From an uncultured bacterium (GTDB lineage: Bacteria > Myxococcota_A > Bradymonadia > UBA7976 > VGTA01), in assembly GCA_943788935.1 (NCBI GenBank), contig CALSSE010000002.1, positions 56,716 through 120,715 of the forward strand: a DNA stretch of 64,000 nt, read 5' to 3'. Both the position numbers and the translations under genes were made by a program. Of this stretch, positions 36,905-46,402 are shown one piece after another (positions within the stretch are counted from its first letter, which is position 1; each line of letters starts with the position of its first letter). A model generated the notes under the pieces. It was not told where the DNA came from. It worked only from the letters and a program-made list of their open reading frames with translations, and did not search any database.

Positions 36905-37629
36905 GAGTACAAGCGTTCCATCTTGGCCACACATATCTCCCGGAACATCCGGTGCTCCATGATATCTCTCTCGACCTCAGCCCTGGGTCACTCAATTATC
37001 TGATCGGACCATCAGGGTCTGGTAAGAGTACTCTGATGAAGATCTTATTTGGTGATGAGCCGATTCAAACGGGTCAAGCTCTGGTCGGTGGGTGGTCTCT
37101 TGCCCACCTCACCGATAAGACCCGTCCCTATTATCGACGTGAAGTCGGCTTTGTGTATCAAGATCTTCGCCTCTTACCTGCTTGGACCGCAGAAGAGAAT
37201 GTCTGCCTCCCTCTTGAAGCGATCGGTCGCTCGAGGAGGGCACAGCGGTCGAGGGCGCATGAACTCTTACATCAAGTTGGGCTCGGTCATCATCTGAGAA
37301 CACCGGTCGCTCAACTCTCAGGAGGTGAGCGACAGCGGGTGGCTATCGCTAGAGCGTTAGTCCATAACCCACGCTTCCTCCTCGCTGACGAGCCTACCGC
37401 GAACCTCGACCCTGCGCTCAGCGATGGAGTGATCGAGCTTCTCAATGAACAACGTCAACGAGGGGTCACTTTATTAATCTCAACCCATGATCATCAACTC
37501 ATTAAACTCTTCCGAAGCCAGGTATATGAGATGCGTAGAGGGATAATCTCGCGACACTTTACTTCTCAATTAGGTCATCGAGAAGGAGAGTCTCTCTCTC
37601 AAGGTGCAGGAGAGTCTAGCCATGTATAG
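36901..37629 (+). CDS. ftsE: Cell-division ABC transporter ATPase FtsE
   Basis: 242 residues. Walker A GPSGSGKST (36-43), Q-loop VYQDLRLLP, ABC signature LSGGERQRVAIARAL, Walker B FLLADEPT and H-loop STHDH are all intact. FtsE with FtsX transmits ATP-driven changes across the inner membrane to activate periplasmic murein hydrolases at the septum. ftsX and an EnvC-type gene follow, supporting the assignment over other ABC ATPases. It has about 20 extra Ser/Gly-rich residues at the C-terminus. Confidence 0.93.
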   Translation: MRVQAFHLGHTYLPEHPVLHDISLDLSPGSLNYLIGPSGSGKSTLMKILFGDEPIQTGQALVGGWSLAHLTDKTRPYYRREVGFVYQDLRLLPAWTAEENVCLPLEAIGRSRRAQRSRAHELLHQVGLGHHLRTPVAQLSGGERQRVAIARALVHNPRFLLADEPTANLDPALSDGVIELLNEQRQRGVTLLISTHDHQLIKLFRSQVYEMRRGIISRHFTSQLGHREGESLSQGAGESSHV

Positions 37630-37693
37630 CTTAAGATCTCTCTCGATCATAGCGCTTTGCCAACGCCAGCAGCGCAGAGTTTAGGGGGGGGCT

Positions 37694-38596
37694 ATGAGTT
37701 TTGGCGTATTACGCTCCATTCTAAGACAGACCCTCTTAGGGATGGCTCGTCGCTTCACGACTCAATGGGTAGTGATCGCCTGTGTGGCAGCGATGCAGAG
37801 TATCTTCGCAGCGACCTTATTACTCACTTTCAACCTTGATCTGCTATCAGATCAATGGGAAAGAGGTGGTGATTTACTAGTCTTTATCAAGCCCGGTACT
37901 ACTCAAACTGAGTATGAGCAACTATCAGCGATGATACAGACATGGGAAGAGGTAGAGAACTCCTCTCTGAAGACACCGCGAGATGCGCTTAAAGAGCTTC
38001 AGAAGTCCCTCGATACAGACTTCTTAGAGACCGGATTCGATGATAGCGTTTTACCCGCTACTTTAGAGATAGAATTCAGCGCCTCTACGACAGATGAGGA
38101 GCAGCTCGAGATCCGGGCGAAGTTATTGCAGATCTCAGAGATCGATGAAGTGGAGGCGGTCACAGAGGGCAGAGGGCTGTTAGCGAGGTTATATGAGCTG
38201 CGAGAGTTAATCGCTGTTTGGCGATGGATCATCGGCGCTTGGGTCGGCCTCTCAGTGATGTTTGTTTTTAGCCAGTTTGTGAAACTAAATCTCCATCAAC
38301 GTCGGCGTGAAGTTGAGGTTTTGAGCTCTGTAGGAGCCACAAAAACTTTTATCCTCGCCCCTCTATTAATCGAGGGTGCGCTACAAGCGATGTTAGGGTC
38401 TCTCAGCGCGCTGTGGATCGTTGAGAGCGTCTTATCGAATCAGCGGGTGGGCTCAGAGATGATCTCCGACCTGCTCTTATTCACTCCATCGCCTCTCTCA
38501 TTGAGGCTGAGTGTAACCTTTATCCTCTTCAGTACCCTCTTAGGAACAATCGCGAGTTGGCGAGCAGCTTCCCTATTTCTTAAAGGTAGAGAGTGA
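37694..38596 (+). CDS. ftsX: Cell-division protein FtsX
   Basis: 300 residues with the FtsX layout: N-terminal membrane helix (about 30-50), a periplasmic domain (about 60-165, LLVFIKPGTTQTEYEQL then EIDEVEAVTEG), then three C-terminal membrane helices with the conserved loop RRREVEVLSSVGATKTFI. It pairs with FtsE, and its periplasmic loop recruits EnvC-type activators. A G-rich ribosome site precedes the ATG. Confidence 0.9.
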   Translation: MSFGVLRSILRQTLLGMARRFTTQWVVIACVAAMQSIFAATLLLTFNLDLLSDQWERGGDLLVFIKPGTTQTEYEQLSAMIQTWEEVENSSLKTPRDALKELQKSLDTDFLETGFDDSVLPATLEIEFSASTTDEEQLEIRAKLLQISEIDEVEAVTEGRGLLARLYELRELIAVWRWIIGAWVGLSVMFVFSQFVKLNLHQRRREVEVLSSVGATKTFILAPLLIEGALQAMLGSLSALWIVESVLSNQRVGSEMISDLLLFTPSPLSLRLSVTFILFSTLLGTIASWRAASLFLKGRE

Positions 38597-38600
38597 GCAG

Positions 38601-39818
38601 ATGATCATAGAGCCTCTCTCTCTTCGAAGCATCACCTCATGGAAGTGTATATGTGGCGTGATCTTCTCGCTTATGGTCTCTATCACTCACTTAGCATTCG
38701 CTGTTCCTCCTCGGGAGTCTGCTGAGCTTGAACATAGCCAAGTTCAACAGCACTCGCACCATCAAGAGACAAAGGAGCGCTCAGCGGCATCTTCCATCGA
38801 GTCAAAGCAGATCTCAAAGCTGTTTATGATCGATCAGAAGATTTTAGAGATCACTCGCCAACGAAGAGAGACGCGAGAGAGACTATATGCGCTGAGGAAG
38901 AAGAAAACTCATTATCTATCAGAGATCAAAAATCTTTCACAACGCTTAAAAAGTGATCGTATTATGCTTATTAAGCTCCTCTCCATCAAAGAGCGGGTGA
39001 GGTCGACTAGAATAGTAGAGCTCTTATTAAGCGCTGATGGACCTCTCGATCAAAAGAGACGAGAGGTGTATATTCAAGCGATCTTTGAGTCAGGTTCACA
39101 GCGATTTCGGAGCCTGTTGAAGTCAAAGTATGAGCTCGAAAATAAACAGCGAGCAGCGGAGAGTTTAAGTAAAAGAGAGCAGAAGCTGACCACACTATTA
39201 GAAGATCAATCACAAAACTTAAATGCTGAGCGTCAGGCGGAATGGTTAGCGATTTCAAAGTATCATGAGTCCTCAGGCGGTCGAGATAGAGGTGCACACT
39301 CAAGGGAGGCCCGAGGCCGATCTCATCGAGAAGGGAAGCGGGTTGTTAGCGAGGATCGATCACGAGAGAGGTTCTTGTGGGAAAACATGACGCGACTCTC
39401 CCCTACACAAGGTCAATGGATTGACGAGTTTAGAAAGTTTAGAGGGGTAGAGCTCGCTAAGATGTATGGGGGTGGAATATGGATTCTCAACCAGAGCGGC
39501 GCACCCGTCTATGCAGTAGATCAAGGCCGAGTAATCTTTAGCGGTCAGGTCAGAGGCTGGGGGGGGCTCATATTGATTCAACATCGATATGGTTATATGA
39601 GTATTTATGGCAATCTAAGCGAGTTAATGGTTAGAGAGGGTCAGGAGATCAGCATGCAAGAAAAGATAGGCTCTATAGGATCAGAGATGAGTCGTGAAGG
39701 CTTGTATTTTGAGCTGAGGAGAGGTGGAGAGTTAATCCACCCTTCACGTTGGCTCTCTCGAGAGCTATCCTCCATTAAAGACCAATATCAGCCAAGGATT
39801 GAAAGGAGGTCACCATGA
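38601..39818 (+). CDS. envC: EnvC-like amidase activator (coiled coil + degenerate LytM domain)
   Basis: 405 residues: an N-terminal membrane/signal segment (about 15-35), a long coiled coil (about 70-215), a basic linker and a C-terminal LytM/M23-fold domain (about 285-395: GAPVYAVDQGRVIFSG, GYMSIYGNL). The zinc ligands of active LytM enzymes are lost: the HxxxD segment reads YGGGIWIL and the final HLHFEV motif reads GLYFELRR. EnvC itself has a degenerate LytM domain and activates amidases, so gene order ftsE-ftsX-envC plus the lost ligands strongly supports an activator role. The next gene overlaps its stop (ATGA). Confidence 0.85.
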   Translation: MIIEPLSLRSITSWKCICGVIFSLMVSITHLAFAVPPRESAELEHSQVQQHSHHQETKERSAASSIESKQISKLFMIDQKILEITRQRRETRERLYALRKKKTHYLSEIKNLSQRLKSDRIMLIKLLSIKERVRSTRIVELLLSADGPLDQKRREVYIQAIFESGSQRFRSLLKSKYELENKQRAAESLSKREQKLTTLLEDQSQNLNAERQAEWLAISKYHESSGGRDRGAHSREARGRSHREGKRVVSEDRSRERFLWENMTRLSPTQGQWIDEFRKFRGVELAKMYGGGIWILNQSGAPVYAVDQGRVIFSGQVRGWGGLILIQHRYGYMSIYGNLSELMVREGQEISMQEKIGSIGSEMSREGLYFELRRGGELIHPSRWLSRELSSIKDQYQPRIERRSP

Positions 39819-40975
39819 GAAATGAAGAGGACCAATGGAGGTTGAGCGACCTCTGTGAGCGAGTTTCCAGTGTCCCCCGAGCTTCTAGTGTCCCCCGACA
39901 GTTCATCTCATCTCTATTCAGAGTCTATCTACTCCTCCTCATCACCTTATCGACCTCCCATTACATGGTCCCCTCTCAGGCGAGCGCTGCTCCTTGGAGT
40001 CGTAAGGCCTCTGAGGCTGAGGTCTACGAGTTGATCAGTCAATTGTTGAGTCGCTCTGATTTACCTCATCATAAAATAAAGCGGGGCAGCTATCCCCTGT
40101 TTCTAGAAGGGGAGGGGAACCAGGTTCTCCCACTACTCAGCGCCCCTTGTCCACTGTTGAGTGATTGCGAGACGCTCATTAAGTCTATCCGAGCAGCGTT
40201 ACTTCAACGAGGGGTACATCTGGTTTACAGCGACCAAAAAACAAGGAAAGGTGGACCTCTTCATTTCGCGGTCGCTCAAGGGACGTCTCCATTGATGGCG
40301 CTGAGGTTGTTACCGAATGTCACCTCAGCGACTTTACTATTTCACCTATCGACCACGATCCCTTCCCTTGAGGCCCTCGATCAGCTCAGCCCACACCTCA
40401 CTTATGCGCTGAGCGAAGAGGTCTTAATCAATGAGCCCAATATCGTAGAATGGTTAGAGAGAAAGCGTAGAGAATACATACTCAAGCTAGATCATTTGAG
40501 GATCAAGCGCGCTCTCTTAGACCCCAGTTCTGGTAAACTTATCGAAGGGGCAGAAGAGCGGAGAGAAGTGATCTCAACACTGTTGATTGAGATGGTGAAG
40601 AGAGCGCCGCATAGCTTAGGGTTTTATCTTGACCAATCGGCGAGTTACGCTCTTGATCGGATCACTCTTGAGGCTCTTGTTAAGTTCTGCGCTAAGCAGC
40701 ATCGAGTTCTCGTGGTGAGTCAACTTCATGACACGATTCCCCAATCGGTGGCGCGTGCCTACGGGGTAAGAGTGTTTCCCATCTCTGCTTCGGGTACCTT
40801 CACTGGGCTGAATCAGCAACTTAAGTCATTGGAGACGAGGTTAGTACTCGATGGGCAGATCGCTGCTGAGTTTGCGCTCTCTACCACTGATGAGCTACAT
40901 CTATTCCTACAGTGGCTCCGTCGACTCACCGAGAGGCAAGTCTCTTATGTCCGACTCTCGGAGGTTGTTTGGTAA
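39815..40975 (+). CDS. Putative divergent polysaccharide deacetylase-like protein (YibQ position)
   Basis: 386 residues with a late signal/membrane segment (about 30-55, VYLLLLITLSTSHYMV). A perfect AAGGAGGT ribosome site and an ATGA overlap link it to the EnvC gene. In E. coli envC is followed by yibQ, a divergent polysaccharide deacetylase. This protein shares only weak features with that family (LGFYLDQSASYALDRITLEA resembles the family's GxNNHMGS-DRxAM region, with metal ligands not conserved), so the call rests mainly on gene order. Likely periplasmic. Near the N-terminus SSVPRA occurs twice in tandem. Confidence 0.4.
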   Translation: MRNEEDQWRLSDLCERVSSVPRASSVPRQFISSLFRVYLLLLITLSTSHYMVPSQASAAPWSRKASEAEVYELISQLLSRSDLPHHKIKRGSYPLFLEGEGNQVLPLLSAPCPLLSDCETLIKSIRAALLQRGVHLVYSDQKTRKGGPLHFAVAQGTSPLMALRLLPNVTSATLLFHLSTTIPSLEALDQLSPHLTYALSEEVLINEPNIVEWLERKRREYILKLDHLRIKRALLDPSSGKLIEGAEERREVISTLLIEMVKRAPHSLGFYLDQSASYALDRITLEALVKFCAKQHRVLVVSQLHDTIPQSVARAYGVRVFPISASGTFTGLNQQLKSLETRLVLDGQIAAEFALSTTDELHLFLQWLRRLTERQVSYVRLSEVVW

Positions 40976-41165
40976 TGCGCTCATTTATTGATAGGGTGTC
41001 AGTCATTCCTATTCATTCTAGCCTCATCAAATATGTAACTAGAGAAGTTTTAAACGCTCACCATTGAAGCGCAGGTCACATGCTGTTAATTATAGGTCAA
41101 GTCATGTTTATAACTCCCTGCGAACCATCTCAATCAACCATCTATCCTCTACAGAGAGCATGCTT

Positions 41166-42452
41166 ATGAGCGCGAGTACAGAACCGCATCCAGCCCCTGA
41201 GGTAATTAAACTCAGTATTGAGGATGATGAAGGTGTGAGAGCGACATACCCGATCATTCACGAACAGATTAGAGTCGGGAGAAGCGAAGAGAATGAGGTG
41301 TGCTTGGCGCAACGTAATATCTCGCGAGAGCACGCTTTGTTGGTCGCCCAACCAGACTCAAGACGAGTATGTGTTCATGACCTTCATAGCTATACAGGGA
41401 TAAAGTTGAATGGTAAGCGGATCTTTGAGAGCTGTTATCTCAATTTAGGAGATTATTTAGAGATCGGTGGCTACGTCATCTCACTCGATATTGATGGGGT
41501 AGATTCGTATTCGGATGCTAATCGACAATCTCAAGCGATTTTGCGCTCTGAGGTAGAGGCGCTCCCACAGGACCAACACGCCAAATTGGTAGTAGTCTCT
41601 AATAATCTCGCCGGCAGAGAGTATTATCTTAACCGTGTAGAGATGCTTATTGGACGCGAACAGAGCGAAAATGATTTGGTTATAAACCATCGATCAATCT
41701 CTAGAAATCACGCCAAAATAGTATGGAAAAATAACGAATTTACCATCTTTGACTTAAGCTCAGCGAACGGCGTCCTCATCGGAGGTAGTCCCTTTGGAGC
41801 AGCTCGGCTTGTCAAAGGGTCGATTATTCAAATGGGTCACGTAAAGTTACGTTACGTCGCGCCGGGTGAAGACTATACTTTCAACCCTGTAGACGTAGAG
41901 GTAACGAGTTTAGATGAACCCCAGCTTGGTCGACGAGTGATTGGCGCCATATTGGTCTTTGTCACGATCTTCTTCCTCTCTCGCCAGCTGATTTCATCAC
42001 TCTCTTCTGCTCCTTCAGACTCCAACACGACCGAGATTAATGTCGTTAATCCTCCTCTCGACTCTTCAGGTGTTGAATCTTCAGACGTTGAGGAGGAGTC
42101 AGCTAGAGAAGAGGGGAATGGTATCGTGGATCAGCGAGATCAATCCGCCGAAGGAGAGACTCAAGCCAAGCAAGAGACCGATGCCGATGATCGCGCTGAG
42201 GCGCCTGACCAACCTTCTGAAGACCCTAGTGAATCTAAAGAAGAGAGCTCACCAAAGAATCCGGCCGTGGCTCCTCAAACAGGAAAAGAGAAGCTCGCGC
42301 CAAAATCTACCGCTCAAGATCAACCTATCGAAGAAATGAAGGCTGAGGCTAAGGCAGCTGAACCAGCATCAAAAAATAAATCGAAAGAGACTGTTCAATC
42401 AAAGCAAGAAGCAGAGATCGAGAGATCAAAAGAGTCTACACTTAAAGAGTAG
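41166..42452 (+). CDS. Membrane protein with two FHA domains
   Basis: About 428 residues from ATG 41166 (a GAGAG site 7 bases upstream). An ATG at 41160 and a TTG at 41064 are alternatives, the latter adding a non-conserved leader. Two forkhead-associated domains are clear: FHA1 with VGRSEENEV and ISREHALL, FHA2 with IGREQSENDLVI, SISRNHAKI and SSANGV. One membrane helix (GAILVFVTIFFLSRQLI) and an acidic Ala/Pro/Lys-rich tail follow. FHA domains bind phosphothreonine, so it probably receives signals from Ser/Thr kinases of this organism, with FHA domains in the cytoplasm and the tail in the periplasm. Confidence 0.83.
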   Translation: MSASTEPHPAPEVIKLSIEDDEGVRATYPIIHEQIRVGRSEENEVCLAQRNISREHALLVAQPDSRRVCVHDLHSYTGIKLNGKRIFESCYLNLGDYLEIGGYVISLDIDGVDSYSDANRQSQAILRSEVEALPQDQHAKLVVVSNNLAGREYYLNRVEMLIGREQSENDLVINHRSISRNHAKIVWKNNEFTIFDLSSANGVLIGGSPFGAARLVKGSIIQMGHVKLRYVAPGEDYTFNPVDVEVTSLDEPQLGRRVIGAILVFVTIFFLSRQLISSLSSAPSDSNTTEINVVNPPLDSSGVESSDVEEESAREEGNGIVDQRDQSAEGETQAKQETDADDRAEAPDQPSEDPSESKEESSPKNPAVAPQTGKEKLAPKSTAQDQPIEEMKAEAKAAEPASKNKSKETVQSKQEAEIERSKESTLKE

Positions 42453-42527
42453 TCTGCGACTTAATGGATCACTCAAGCCTCGCATAGATAGCGATCGAGT
42501 CTTTGGCGGCTAGACAAGAGAGATTAA

Positions 42528-44447
42528 ATGACAGAGTGTGATGTATGTGTGGTGAGGCTTGACGAGGTCAAGCCCCTCAGTGAGCGCTCGAGACGAGTCT
42601 CCTGTGTCTTCGTTGTGTTAGCCATACTCTTCGGAGGGGTAGGGATAGGAGGAGAGCTTTATCTCTTACCTGAGGCTTGTGCACAAACGACCACTGAATA
42701 CCCCTTAAATATTCACCGTTTCTCAACAACAACAGACGCTTTGGGGATGATTACTACCGAGCGCGCTGTGGGACTAGGTCATTTAACACTAAACCTTGGT
42801 CTCTTTATTGATAGTGAGTCTAAGAGTGTAGAGTTCGAAGGGTCAGGTGGCTCTTATCCAGCCATAGAATCCGTGACGAGTGGACAACTGTGGATCACAT
42901 TTGGCTTATGGCACCGGATCACGCTCTCCTTCTCGCAGCAAGTTCATATTAGTAAGTATAACCTCGATGGACCTAACGGTGAATCGGTTCAATCTGATGA
43001 TGGGATTGGTGATAGCTCTTTTACCCTCAAAGGGGTGATCTTCGACAGTGAGCGGTCCGCTCTTGGTGTCGCGTTGATGATGAGAGCATCTCTGGGATTC
43101 TCTAGCGGCTTAGAGCTCTTGACAGATGGGGCGGGCCCTACTCTTTGGCCTTCTCTTGTGCTTGATAAAGATTGGAGATATGCAGGGCTAGCCCTAAACC
43201 TTGGTTATCTATTGAGGTCAGAGCAGCTCATCTCCCCTCTCTATGTTGATCAGGCTGGTCAAGCGCTCTCGGTGATCGACCCTATACGCGTAGGCCATGA
43301 GGCGACTTACCGCGCTGGCTTGTCTCTTAAGTATGTACCCTCTTTTCTACATCACACCTTTGAAGTGCTTGGAGGTATTCCAACTCAGGTCTCTGATGGG
43401 GCTCTGCGTGGCCAGCGTTTGGAGTTGATTAGCGGGCTAAAGCTGATCTTTAATCGAGGATCATTTTTAACGATTGGTGGTGGTCGGGGACTGATCGAAG
43501 GCTATACCAAACCCGCTTGGCGAGCGTTTATGGGGATTACCTTTCACCCGAAGTCGAGCGATACTGATGGAGACGGGATCATCGATGATCTCGATGAGTG
43601 TCCGAGCGAGGCGGAAGATATAGATCAATTCGAAGATAGAGATGGGTGTCCAGAGCCTGATAATGACCATGATGGTCTCAACGACCTTTATGACCAGTGT
43701 CCTAATCAGCCGGAAGATAAGAATGACTTTGAGGACAGTGATGGCTGCCCAGACGCTCAGCGAGATCTCGATAAGGATGGCCTCCCTGACCCTGTAGACA
43801 GCTGCCCTAATGAGCCTGAGGATATGGATCGATTCGCTGATACCGATGGGTGCCCTGATGATGATAATGACAATGACGGTCTACCTGATCGTCAAGATCG
43901 CTGTCCCAATGACCCCGAGGACTATGACGGGGTAGAAGACGAAGATGGCTGTCCCGACGAAGATAATGACAAAGACGGTATACCAGATCAGAGAGACCGT
44001 TGCCCCATGACTCCAGAAGACATTGATGGGGATGCTGATTCCGACGGGTGCCCTGAGCAATCGTCAAGCGCGGTCACCGATAGTGGTGATAAGTTAAAGA
44101 TTAAGGGCAAGGTGTTCTTTGATACTGCCAAAGCGGTGATCAAGCCCTCGAGTTACAAACTATTACTCGATATCGCTCTCTTCTTAAATGAGCGACCAAA
44201 TCTCACGAAAATAGAAATTCAAGGACACACTGATCAGCGCGGTCGACGCTCTTACAACATAAATCTCTCTGAGAAGAGAGCGGCGGCGGTGAAACGATTC
44301 TTAGTGAAGGAAGGGTCTGTAGACCCCAGCCGTTTAAGCAGCAAGGGCTATGGACCAGACCAACCGCTAGTCGATGGTGATACTCGAGCTGCTAGAGCTA
44401 AGAACCGACGGGTTGAGCTCGTCGTAACAGGTCGAATAGATGAGTGA
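42528..44447 (+). CDS. Outer-membrane protein: beta-barrel, TSP3 repeats, OmpA peptidoglycan-binding domain
   Basis: 639 residues. A signal segment ends near EACAQ (about 56). Residues about 60-340 look like a beta-barrel (alternating hydrophobic strands such as LGVALMMRASLGF). Then come about six thrombospondin type-3-like repeats (DTDGDGIIDDLDECP, DNDNDGLPDRQDRCP), each ending in Cys-Pro and likely Ca-binding. The C-terminal OmpA domain (about 525-636) has KIEIQGHTDQRG and NINLSEKRAAAVKRFL, which carry the Asp and Arg that bind diaminopimelate. It anchors the outer membrane to peptidoglycan. The parvulin gene downstream overlaps or nearly abuts it, suggesting a shared transcript. Confidence 0.88.
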   Translation: MTECDVCVVRLDEVKPLSERSRRVSCVFVVLAILFGGVGIGGELYLLPEACAQTTTEYPLNIHRFSTTTDALGMITTERAVGLGHLTLNLGLFIDSESKSVEFEGSGGSYPAIESVTSGQLWITFGLWHRITLSFSQQVHISKYNLDGPNGESVQSDDGIGDSSFTLKGVIFDSERSALGVALMMRASLGFSSGLELLTDGAGPTLWPSLVLDKDWRYAGLALNLGYLLRSEQLISPLYVDQAGQALSVIDPIRVGHEATYRAGLSLKYVPSFLHHTFEVLGGIPTQVSDGALRGQRLELISGLKLIFNRGSFLTIGGGRGLIEGYTKPAWRAFMGITFHPKSSDTDGDGIIDDLDECPSEAEDIDQFEDRDGCPEPDNDHDGLNDLYDQCPNQPEDKNDFEDSDGCPDAQRDLDKDGLPDPVDSCPNEPEDMDRFADTDGCPDDDNDNDGLPDRQDRCPNDPEDYDGVEDEDGCPDEDNDKDGIPDQRDRCPMTPEDIDGDADSDGCPEQSSSAVTDSGDKLKIKGKVFFDTAKAVIKPSSYKLLLDIALFLNERPNLTKIEIQGHTDQRGRRSYNINLSEKRAAAVKRFLVKEGSVDPSRLSSKGYGPDQPLVDGDTRAARAKNRRVELVVTGRIDE

Positions 44448-44470
44448 ATCGATTCAGAGAGGAGACACAG

Positions 44471-46318
44471 ATGACACTATTAAATAAGCGAGAGGATATT
44501 ATGACCATCAAGATCTGCGAAAATATGAGAGAGACCCATCGAGATCAATTTAAGAAAAAAAATGTCTTATGTGCCTCTCTTTTATGGGTCAGTCTCTTAT
44601 CTCTTTGCCTCTCATCTCTCTCTGGATGTAACTTACTTGCAGGGGGAGTTGATTCTGAGGGAGATAAAGTAGGTCAGAGCGACCAAGAGCTGAAGACTAC
44701 AGACTTGACCAGTGACTCTAACGTGACAAACGTTAAAGGTGATAATAAAACGATCGCTAAAGCAGAGCTCACCCCAGAGGGAGCGATCGCTCAAGTCAAT
44801 GGGACCTTAATCTCTAAGGAGAGCTTTGAGCAGCTATTTGAGGAGAGAGCGCGAGTCTATCGTCTCCAGAAGAGACCGATCCCTCCTCGATTGATCAAGA
44901 CTTATAAGACCTCTGCTCTTCAAAAGTTAATAGATCAAACTCTGTTACAGCAATATTTTGATCAGAATAACATTGTGCTCACTACCGAAGAGCAAGAAGC
45001 CGCTTATCAGACATATAAGGACCGATTCAGAGGAGAGAAGAGCTTTCAGCGTTTCTTGAAGCGCAGCGATAAGTCAGAGCAATCTGTTAAAGAGCAGGTA
45101 TATTTTGATGCTCTCGTAGACAAAGCGTTGTTCTCCTTTGACCCCGATAGCCTCAAGGTGAATGATGAAGAGCTAAAGAAGTATTATGAGCAATACCGTG
45201 AGAAGAAGTATGTTGAGCCAGCGCAGGTAAGAGTGAGTCATCTCTTGGTGGCTGCCTCTAAAAATGCAGGTAAGAGCACGATCGGTAAACAGAAGCGGGT
45301 GGCGAAAAAGTTATATCGCGCGACCAAAAAGATGAATGCCCAAGAGTTTGCTCAAGAGGTGCAAAAGAAGAGCGAAGACTTTAGCACTAGGATGAGAGGC
45401 GGAGACTTAGGGTATTTTGAGCGTCGAGGAAACTTGAAGTTCAACAAGGAATTTGAGAAAGCCTTAGCGAACATGAAAGTCGGAGAGATCTCCAAGCCGG
45501 TGCTCACTCCTTTGGGATACCATTTAATTCGTCTTGTCGATCGGCAGCCACCTCAAGTGAGGGTGAGCCATATTCTACTCAAGAAAGAGATCACTGACAA
45601 AGAGATCACTGCGCTGAAGAAGAGAGCCCAAGTAGAAGACTTTTATCAGCTCGCAAAAGAGTTCTCCACCGACGAGATGACTCGCATTCGAGGCGGGGAT
45701 CTAGGCTTTATTCATGATAAGAATCCTCATCGCTTCGGTGATGGATTTAAGAGAGCATGCCTTAAAGGAGAGAGCGGAGAGGTCTTAGGCCCGATCACTA
45801 GCGTTAAGGGCCAGCATCTTGTTTTAATTACTCAACGTCGCTCAGAGCGCTTTCGAGCGAGCCATATCTTGATCAAGCTCCCCAAGCGTCCTAAGCGTTC
45901 ACAAAAGAAAGAAGCCTTGGCTAAGATCACTAAGATCCATGAGGAGCTGGTAAAGAACAAGAGAACCGCCAATAGCCTCTTCGTGCGGCTCGCCAAAAAG
46001 CATTCTGAGGACACGACTAAAGACAGAGGAGGGGACCTCGGCGCTTTCTATTTAGGGGGAGAACCTAAAATAAGCGCTACCTTTGAAGAGGCGGCGTTCA
46101 AAGCCTCGCTCGGTAAAGTTACCGGTCCTGTACTCTCTCCTTTTGGGTGGCATTTGATCTTCGCTCATGATCGGAAAAGCCGGCGTGAGAGAGCCTTTGA
46201 AGAAGTGAAAGTCGAGATCTCAGGGCAGCTGCGCGATAAGCGCTTGCGGAGAGCGAAATCGACCTTGATCAAGGATCTTAGGCGGCGGGGTGAGATCAAG
46301 CGTTTTATTAAGCTCTGA
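44471..46318 (+). CDS. Lipoprotein peptidyl-prolyl isomerase with three parvulin domains (PpiC/SurA-like)
   Basis: Start set at the ATG at 44471, which has AGAGGAG 6 bases upstream; an ATG at 44444 overlaps the previous stop (ATGA) but has a poorer ribosome site. A lipoprotein signal ends in SSLSGC. A SurA-N-like helical region (about 80-230) is followed by three consecutive parvulin domains, each starting RVSHLL/RVSHIL/RASHIL and containing RGGDLG. Parvulins isomerise prolyl bonds and escort outer-membrane proteins through the periplasm. SurA has two PPIase domains and PpiD/PrsA one, so three is unusual. The outer-membrane protein gene just upstream could encode a client. Confidence 0.88.
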   Translation: MTLLNKREDIMTIKICENMRETHRDQFKKKNVLCASLLWVSLLSLCLSSLSGCNLLAGGVDSEGDKVGQSDQELKTTDLTSDSNVTNVKGDNKTIAKAELTPEGAIAQVNGTLISKESFEQLFEERARVYRLQKRPIPPRLIKTYKTSALQKLIDQTLLQQYFDQNNIVLTTEEQEAAYQTYKDRFRGEKSFQRFLKRSDKSEQSVKEQVYFDALVDKALFSFDPDSLKVNDEELKKYYEQYREKKYVEPAQVRVSHLLVAASKNAGKSTIGKQKRVAKKLYRATKKMNAQEFAQEVQKKSEDFSTRMRGGDLGYFERRGNLKFNKEFEKALANMKVGEISKPVLTPLGYHLIRLVDRQPPQVRVSHILLKKEITDKEITALKKRAQVEDFYQLAKEFSTDEMTRIRGGDLGFIHDKNPHRFGDGFKRACLKGESGEVLGPITSVKGQHLVLITQRRSERFRASHILIKLPKRPKRSQKKEALAKITKIHEELVKNKRTANSLFVRLAKKHSEDTTKDRGGDLGAFYLGGEPKISATFEEAAFKASLGKVTGPVLSPFGWHLIFAHDRKSRRERAFEEVKVEISGQLRDKRLRRAKSTLIKDLRRRGEIKRFIKL

Positions 46319-46360
46319 GTTCATCTTAACTGAGTTCATCTTAGCTGAGTTCATCTTAAG
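46316..46360 (+). repeat. 15-bp repeat triplicating the stop codon of the parvulin gene
   Basis: Three 15-bp units begin with TGA in frame at 46316, 46331 and 46346, so the stop codon and following 12 bases have been duplicated twice. Imperfect dyad GAAGCGC / GCGCTTC follows in the convergent gap before hisS and might contribute to termination. Confidence 0.85.
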
Positions 46361-46402
46361 AAGAAGCGCTTGGCATAGAGAGGTCTAGAGGTCTAAGGCG
46401 CT

